This document shows positions 56,701 through 64,000 of a DNA stretch of 64,000 nucleotides, piece by piece. The stretch covers positions 19,141,096 to 19,205,095 of the forward strand of contig JACMZG010000008.1 in NCBI GenBank assembly GCA_018340805.1, in the 5' to 3' direction. Each line of letters opens with the position of its first letter. The stretch's first letter is position 1. This DNA is from Microvelia longipes. Taxonomy: Eukaryota; Arthropoda; Insecta; Hemiptera; Veliidae. The notes under the pieces were generated by a model. The model ran no database searches. It was not told where the DNA came from and was given only the letters and a program-made list of their open reading frames with translations. Made by a program: the position numbers and the translations under genes.

Positions 56701-57532
56701 AAAGTATAAAAAATGTTTCTGATAATGTTTTGAAGTATTAAGAGTTCCAATTTGTGCTTAGTACAGCTCTCTAAATATTTACAGAAATGCATACATATGC
56801 TCCTTTTATAAGCCTTTGGTAGGGAAGCCTCATTTTATGGTAGGTACCTTGTTTTTTTTAAAGAGGAATATTTGAGACACTTTTCATTTTATTTTTCAAT
56901 TATAATAATTTAATTGATAATATTTAGAAAATATGATGTTTCAACATTTTATTTCTATTTTGGCAATTTTAATCTATAATGACCCTTATAAGGGCTAAGA
57001 TGACGAAGTTATGAGAGGAGTGGTGAAGATTGATTGGCCTCTTGACTTAACAAAGTTTATATTTATGTTGGTTTATTTTATTTACTATTTAGCACCATAA
57101 AGACCTGCCGCTAAATAAAGGCCTCTTGGGCTGCTTCGCTGGCAAGAGGCTCTGTATTATTATCCTGTTTTTTAGGTTGTTGTATTACTAGTCTTTATAA
57201 GTGGCATACTGCCTCAATATTATTAGACGTAAAACATGATATGTTTACATAAAATTGTATATGTCAAACAATGAAATCGTCACTAATACTGATAGATTTT
57301 TTTGACTTCGGCATTTTGTTTGCCATATTTAGTGGTAGATGTATATTAAGAGTCAGTTGATCTATTTGTTGTGTTGATTTTTAGTAAATTATTGCTGAGC
57401 CATTACTGTAGGTAATGATGTCTTAAATATCTCCTAAACAATAAAGGTTCCCTACTTCTCTTTTATGTGATTGACTTTTGTAATAAGTTTTGTTCTGATC
57501 CGAGAATAATATATATTATATATTATATATAT

Positions 57533-57566
<34 letters not shown>

Positions 57567-60500
57567 ATAATATATATATATATTATGGTGTACGCCAATA
57601 TCATGTTGGCTGGTCAATGGTACACAGTAACAACAATTTTAAGAACCCCAGAGAGTTAATTTAATACTGTTTTATGATATACTATGTATATTCTGTTTTT
57701 GATAAGCGAAAAAGCTGTTTTATTTTTATGATTTTTTTAACTCCAATGTCTGTATGTTTAGATTAACCCAGGCTCAGTTACAGCAGATAGCTGATTATTT
57801 TGGCAAGAATCGAGATGATGAGGCGATAATTACAAACCCCTCTACTTTCTATGATACTGAAACTAATACTAAGATTATCTGCAGGTAATAATAATTCTAT
57901 AAATGCAACATTTTACAGCATTTTTGGGTTTTAATGGTAAAAAGTAAAAACAAATTTATAAAATAAAAACAGCTAAGCTGAAGTATTGACAGTGCTTACT
58001 GTTATTCTATCTGCTACAAAGTAGGCTGCTGAGTTGATGCCTCAGTTAAATTTAACTGAACTTACATTTCAAATTAATAAACTCTGGCGCCCAACTTTAA
58101 GCTAGAGTTAATATTTTGTTTTGTTTTTTCTTAGTTCTTCATATTTGTTACTTATGAATTTATTATTTTGCTAATGTTAGTAACTCTGCTAAATTTTTTA
58201 TTAATTATGTTTTTGGGTATTTTTCAAATTAAAAAAAAATATATAATACACATGAAATACTATATATTTGCCTAATTTCAAAATAGTATTGTTTAAAAAG
58301 ATTTTTGGGGTAACTTATTGCAGTAAGATTTTATAAACTATTAAAATAGTTATTTATACACCAAGGGAGTAATGAATGATATTATTTCCTGGAGCTGTTA
58401 TTTATAGTGATTGTGAAGAGAGAAGTACCATTTTACTCCAAAAGTGCCTACAAGATTTTATCTCCAGATGCTTAAGTCATTTAATTATTTTTATAATATT
58501 ATTATCATACATATTATTGTATTTTATTCCATTATTTTGGGGTCGAACCACCCTGAAAAATTTTGGGAGTGCTGCCACCCTAACATTACATTTTTTTATT
58601 GCTCTGAACAGCTTCTTTTGTTCTGAAACGTTGGTCTTTTGGTTGTGTCTAGGGTTGTATATCCTGAAGATTTTGAAAATGGTAAGAAGAATGGAAAGAG
58701 TAAGACTCAGAGCTGTAAAACTAATAAACTGCCAGATAAAGATCATCTTAATGATAATGAAGTATTGACTGTTTTGTCTTTCTCAAGGACCAGGTAAACT
58801 ATTAATTGTGTTAATAGTTTAAATTACGCATGGTTTTTACAACCAAACATAGTACAATTTGTACAGACTTATGTAATCAGAAGTGTTATATATATGTGTG
58901 TGTTTGTGTGTGTGTGTGTGTTTGTGTGTGTAAGTAATAAGTGTTGAGATGTCCTTAGCCTCACTAACTCTTCATTTACCTCTCTTATTTGTGGACTGAT
59001 CTTTCAGACCTACTTAATTAGTTATTACAGATAGATTTTCGAATAATTGATTTTTAGCAAATTGTCATCATGTTTTTACATAAGACGTTTGGAGTTAGGT
59101 TCAATTTGAATCTATTGCATTCAATCTATTTCGCAACCTTGAATAAACAAGGGGTCAAGATAATGTTTTGAGTTGAATCCCATAATTTCATTTCACATCC
59201 CTCCTTATATTTGATCAACGATCTTCAACAGAATTATGAAATCGTCTATTAATTGTATTACAGGTCAGGTAGATTAAGTCGACCTCCGAAACACATAACA
59301 GCTAATGATAATTCTACGACGCCCAGTGAAAAACAATCAAGTCCTTCTACTATTAACAGTGAGTATTTTGATTTTATTCTTACTGGAAACTTTACACCTA
59401 ACGAGTTCAACATGCTGTTTTATTTATGATTGTATAAACCCAACTGGTTTATATTTGAAAGATGTACATTTATATAATTTGTGTTTAGTTTTATCATTTG
59501 TTTTTATAGAAGTTGTAGTATGGATAGCCTTATATTGAATGTGGTATCAGCTTCATTTAAAGTTATCCCTTCTAAAATTAACAAGTTAAGACCCATCTAC
59601 TTTTTTTAAAAGCATTAGTAGTTGGGTCAACTAAAAACTTTAGATACCAGTTTTTTATTAGTATATCAATATTCGTTGTAGATATTGGAATAGTCAATTA
59701 ACTGACGGTTCAAATCCTTTCTAGCCTATAAATATAATTTTTAACTTTTTTACCACCTCTTCTATTAAATGTTATTTTTTTATAATTTATATAGCTAGTG
59801 TTTGTCTGCCTGATTTTGATGTTTTAAGGTTCAAAATTTTACGTTTATTTTAGATTGAATTATGTATAAAAGTATTTAAATATCTTTAAACAGTCTATAA
59901 TTAAACTTATTATGTGTGTTATTAGATAGTGCAGGTAGTAATGAGAGTACTGTAAGTAGCTCTGAGTCTGCAAACCAGAAAGATAAAGTTAAAGCTCCTA
60001 AAGAAGTAGGGCAGCCTCAGAAGAAAGGAATCAGCTGGAAGAAGAGAATCAAACTAAAAAATGGAGTTAAAACTCCACCACTATCTCAGGTACTATTTTG
60101 GATCTAGTTATGTCAGGTGCCACTGATAAACAATCAAATTATAAAAATATCCAAAATAATTTTGAACCAAGCGTAATTTGTTTATCAGTTTTTGGTACTA
60201 AATACTACTAGTGTTTCTGTTGGTTTACTTTACCGTTTTTTGAGAGGACAATTAACTATTATACTACAATAAAAGTTATAGAAATTGGTTTAGATTGAAG
60301 CCGTACCAAAACTATGTGTGTCTATACCTTCAGTTTAAACAAAGAGTTTTACTCGAAAGAGTGGAGTTGGTAAAGTAGGTTGGAATAATCGTGGTTTGAC
60401 TAGAAAAGTCTAACAGCATGGCCTATTGTTTGACGTTGCCTACAACCTAGTTAGAATGATGATCATAAGAATATCTTAGTTGAGAATGAAGAGAAATATT

Positions 60501-63500
60501 TAAAAATTTTGTATTCTATTATTAATTATTACTACTGCTGACAAGAACAAAAATAAATGTGAGAAACTCTATGCTGCCTACTTGTTAAATGCTTGCTGTT
60601 ACGTGATATCAAAAAGATGATATTGCCTCAAAACAAATATTGATTCAGCCCATACATTTCCATACTGAATTTTTTATAGTATGTCCTCAAGTGGAATTAT
60701 TAATGTTGTGTTTTGTTAAAACTTTCATTTTAAATCTAGTTTATTTGTCTTTTACATCCAATTTTGCATGAGCTTGTAATTTTTGCACAGGTGCTGGGTA
60801 AATACAGTGAAACTGAGATAGAAGAAGCCATCAAGAATAAAATATCTCATCTACCTCTCTGGCATTTGTTACTACTTAAGGTGAATTATCATCTTTCTTA
60901 TAAAATTTCCTAATAATGTTCCTGATAATTTAATTATAAATTTGTATCAAATACTTTTATATAGTTACATAATATCCTTTTGTCTCAAACTATTAAAGTT
61001 GAATTTTTAACATAACCACATATTTTATCATGTTTTCTTATTATCAATCCAACTATAAGACATCTTAAAATTACAGAAGATCCCACCATTGATTACTCAG
61101 AATTTGATGAATAAATGATTCTCAAGTGATTTAATATTGGAATAGATGGATGTTTCTATATTCTAAATCAAGCTTAATATATTTAGTTAGGATTTATCCA
61201 TAGCCAATAAATATATGCTTCCTATAAAAACATGTATTGGAAGTTAAAATGGGCTAGGTGGGTATGATAATTACTATAGAAACTCAACTCTTACTTTTTA
61301 GAATTGTAAGTAGAGGAGAGATATTATTACTTATTTGATGGTCTCTTTAAACCTACTCTCTGCTACTGGCAAATAATGTTATGTACTCTGACTAAAAGTT
61401 GTTAAAGAGATGACATTAAGATAATAATTGTATTTATCTTGTTGGTATCTGAGATCTGAGCTTATTATTATTTTGATCACTGTTTATGTTGTTGCATTTA
61501 CTAATTGTTGTTTGTATAGGTGTCATCATCAGAAGAGAAAGACAAGGTGAGAGTGCTGTGTGATGAATTAGCAATGTTTGCTAAATCAGTTTCACAGGCT
61601 GCCCATCACTTCCTAAAACCCATCTCTCCGCAAACTGCTGATACTTGTATAATGGTAATTATTGCATCATCTTAATAAAATCCTATATTGCTTCATACTT
61701 TAATTAAATATTAAATGTGTATGCTAAATTATTGCTGTAATGCTATATTTATCAATACTTTTATTTGTTTGTTTCAGCTGAAAAACGAAGTTCTGTGTGC
61801 TTTGTTTCAAAAGAGTATGGGGAACTACAGCTCTGATAGTGAGGCTCTTATGAGACTTTATGGTGACAAGAGAAAGCGAGATGATGATGATAACCAAGCT
61901 AATAAAAAAACTAAATGTGAACAAGTCGAGTTAAAGGAAGAAACACTTGTTGATCAAGTTTTACCTGGTAATGAAAGAGTTAAACTATCTCCCAGTGAGG
62001 CTAGGTTGGATGATATCGGAATCCCAGAAATGTCTCCCATGAATGGATTGTCTCCAATAAAAGATAAATCTTTAGATTTAGATTTGGGTGAAAGTGTTGA
62101 TGAATTAGTGAATCAGAGACTGGCCAGCCTTCAGGGTGAACTGATCTCCAACAAGACTATAGGAGACCAACTTCTCACAAATTTACTCTTAAAAACAGAA
62201 GATAAGAAAATCGACAAAGACAAGCTAGTGAAAGGATCTATTGATCTGGATCTGGGGGAAAGTGTGGACGAATTGGTGAATCAGAGGTTAGCATCCTTGA
62301 CTGAGGATATTATTCCAAGTCTTCCCAGCAGAGCGTTAGGGGATGATGTGCTGGTTGGATTGCTTTCTGATACCACATCTATATTCTCTCATATAGAAAA
62401 ACCGATTTGCAATACTGAAGTATCATCAGGATACAGTATAGATAAACCCTCTAACTCTCCCTCTCTCTATTCACATTTAGATAAACCAGATAATCAAACT
62501 TGTGACACTTTTTCTCCTCACCCTCTATCCAATTATAGCAACAACACTTTGAAAAACTTCTCTGAGACTCCAACTAACGTATTATATTCAAATTTAGATA
62601 AGGGTTTGCTCAACTCAGTTAACCCAGAAATGTTCTCAATTGACAAACCAACTCAAAATACGGATTTTAGCGAAACATTAATGTTTAATAAAAACACATT
62701 GAAAAATTTTAATAAAAGTTCTGGTAGGAGTTACAATGAGTTGAGTGTAGGGAATGATGTGTTCTTTCCTAAGAGATCTCATAGTTTATCTGAAAGTCAT
62801 TCCAATTTGTTTTCTCTGAATAAGCATTCCTCTGATACAAGTTTACTTGATACTCAGTCTTCCTTATGCGCTGATAAACCTGCCTCTAGCCCTGATATTT
62901 TTAAACAAGTTTCCTCGCAAATATTAAATGAGTCTTCATCTATATTCTCATCTTTGGATAAAAGTTACAACCCTGCCACCTCGAGTATATTACTGGGTTC
63001 CTCTAATTCAACAAGTCTTTTTAAACTTTCATCTCCTGAAAGAGAAGTGGCCTCTCCAAATTTATTAAATTCAATATTGGACAAACCTGTTACAACTCAG
63101 TTCTTAGAAAAGCCAATGTCAGAGTCAAATAACATTCTTAATAGCATGTTAGAGAAGCGCATCTCCTCTCAGTCTACTAATACTTGTAATGTGGAAAATC
63201 CTCAGAGTTTGGATTGTTTGCTGGATAAGTCTCCTGGAGTTTATAAACCTTCAGATAAATCTGTTACCCAACCTTCAAACATATTAAATTCTATTTTAGA
63301 AAAACCTTTGTCACAATCTGTTTTTACTTGTAAAGCGCCGATACAGACTACAAACATATTGAGCTCTATGCTTGCCAAGCCAAATACTTCCAAGACTAAT
63401 TCATCCAATAGTTTGGATAAACAAGTTTCCAAATCGATCTATAAGACTTCTGATAAACAGGTTGGTGTGTTTAAACCTTCAAAACCTAAGACTGTTTTTA

Positions 63501-64000
63501 AGACAAAGGATCAATCTCAACCAAATAACTTGTTTGAAAAACACTCTTCTGTGAGTACTTTTGATAGAGCTGTGTCTTCAAAGATTTTTGATAAATCATC
63601 ATCCACTTGTGATGGATACAACTCAATACAATCATCAAGTAAGTCATCAATAGATAATGTAGTGGCTCAACCTTTCAACTCAATAGAAAAACAACAATCG
63701 GCTAATTTATTGAACTCCATCCTAGAGAAATCTATGCCTTCACAGAGTGTTTACTCTTTAGACAAGTGTGCAGCTCAGCCTACTGACATTTGTACCACTT
63801 CTCCATCTGCTAATTACTCAGTTGATGTGCCTACTAAGCCATCCAGACGGGTCACCTCCACATCTTCTCGATCACTACTGAGGAAATCTCGAAATAGTCA
63901 GTCAGATAATAATAAAAATGGAAATGACGTGTCATCAAGTACATGCTGGAGTAGTGTGAGCTCTAGTTCAGATTTATTTTCACCTCTAGACAAGCGTGTA
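53709..64000 (+). CDS. Large nuclear-type protein (nine exons seen, runs off right edge; possible ZNF839-like)
   Basis: Exons: 53709-54634, 55314-55466, 57762-57884, 58653-58793, 59264-59358, 59926-60089, 60791-60880, 61520-61654, 61778-beyond 64,000. All are GT-AG with matching phases, giving 1350 codons without a stop. The N-terminal 309 residues are acidic and Leu/Ile/Asn rich. Next comes a Ser/Arg-rich linker, then LTQAQLQQIADYFGKNRDDE, then VLTVLSFSRTRSGRLSRPPKH, whose RSGRLSRPPK is a basic, AT-hook-like motif I associate with ZNF839-type (DUF4764) proteins. That association is tentative and no zinc finger is visible here. A basic patch SWKKRIKLKNG and a helical domain (VLGKYSETEIEEAIKNKISH ... 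CDELAMFAKSVSQAAHHFLK) follow. The last exon is a very long disordered Ser/Asn/Lys-rich region with repeated motifs. KRKRDDDD suggests nuclear entry. Function unknown; chromatin or transcription work is a guess from composition. Confidence 0.85.
55915..56440 (-). repeat. Dispersed repeat R1, inverted copy in intron 2 of the large gene
   Basis: The reverse complement has the family landmarks: GGTATAAAT-like end (here TACTTTTCCTCATTTATGC), CCGAAACCGG, AGTGGTTTTTGCAAAGTTTT and TGTGCTAAGTTTCATTTCGT. It retains the part from the GGAAAAGTA end to the TTCAATTTTT block. The neighbouring 56,500-57,500 holds nothing I recognise. Confidence 0.7.
57508..57585. repeat. (TA)n microsatellite
   Basis: Interrupted TA tract in intron 2 of the large gene. 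A (TG)n stretch also occurs at 58,893-58,932 in intron 4. Confidence 0.9.
62069..62299 (+). repeat. Duplicated 21-residue protein motif inside the last exon
   Basis: Two copies, 62,069-62,131 and 62,237-62,299, each ending LDLGESVDELVNQRLASL, 56 codons apart. The peptides differ at one position (Leu/Ile) but the DNA differs at about 17 of 63 bases, nearly all synonymous. This points to selection on the peptide, possibly a short helical docking motif. Confidence 0.9.
63059..63730 (+). repeat. Five copies of an N-[IL]-L-[NS]-S-[IM]-L-x-K motif
   Basis: Copies are at 63,059-63,085 (NLLNSILDK), 63,131-63,157 (NILNSMLEK), 63,278-63,304 (NILNSILEK), 63,353-63,379 (NILSSMLAK) and 63,704-63,730 (NLLNSILEK). 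Spacing is irregular (about 24-117 codons), inside disordered Ser/Lys/Pro-rich sequence with frequent LDK(P/S) and DK(P/S) pieces. The amphipathic pattern suggests a repeated binding motif. Confidence 0.8.

Overview
This is animal nuclear DNA, most likely from an insect. It is AT-rich, its genes are split by GT-AG introns of 0.5-7 kb, it carries many transposable-element remnants and (TA)n microsatellites, and it encodes a gustatory receptor of the insect-type 7tm family ending in the TTYLVILVQF signature. The order cannot be fixed from the sequence. No bacterial gene organisation, CRISPR array, rRNA or tRNA was seen.

Layout. (1) About 1.6-9.4 kb, minus strand: a seven-exon (partial) RNA-binding protein with one clear RRM and a second RRM-like segment. 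(2) 9.4-13.2 kb: intergenic tract between two divergent genes, with two complete copies of a hAT-like MITE; a third copy lies in the next intron. (3) 13,184-31,670, plus strand: complete ten-exon NDOR1 gene (NADPH-dependent diflavin oxidoreductase, cytosolic Fe-S assembly). Its reading frame joins across all nine introns to 598 codons plus a stop. The introns hold a Penelope-like fold-back insertion, a BEL/Pao element with an inverted duplication, a young 2.36 kb LTR element without pol, a TA-flanked MITE and a LINE tail split by a TA microsatellite. (4) About 35.1-35.3 kb, minus: a small coiled-coil protein gene. (5) 37.2-39.8 kb, minus: a decayed LINE. (6) 40,560-51,537, plus: an insect gustatory receptor gene, with the first and last coding exons and one middle exon recognised. 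Its largest intron contains an intronless KLHDC10 gene on the opposite strand (45,409-46,572). (7) 46.6-53.7 kb: repeat-rich tract with several fold-back elements. (8) 53,709-64,000, plus: a large nuclear-type protein gene of at least nine exons that runs off the right edge. Its last visible exon is open for 741 codons and carries internal protein repeats.

The genes do not form a pathway. NDOR1 is a housekeeping redox enzyme, KLHDC10 is a cullin-2 ubiquitin ligase receptor, the RRM and large genes are probably nuclear, and the receptor is chemosensory. The most unusual signals are a recurrent CTGANGA-hairpin-GAAA motif at five or more sites, resembling the small hammerhead cores reported for Penelope-like elements, the receptor/KLHDC10 nesting, and a duplicated 21-residue protein motif kept almost unchanged despite many synonymous differences.
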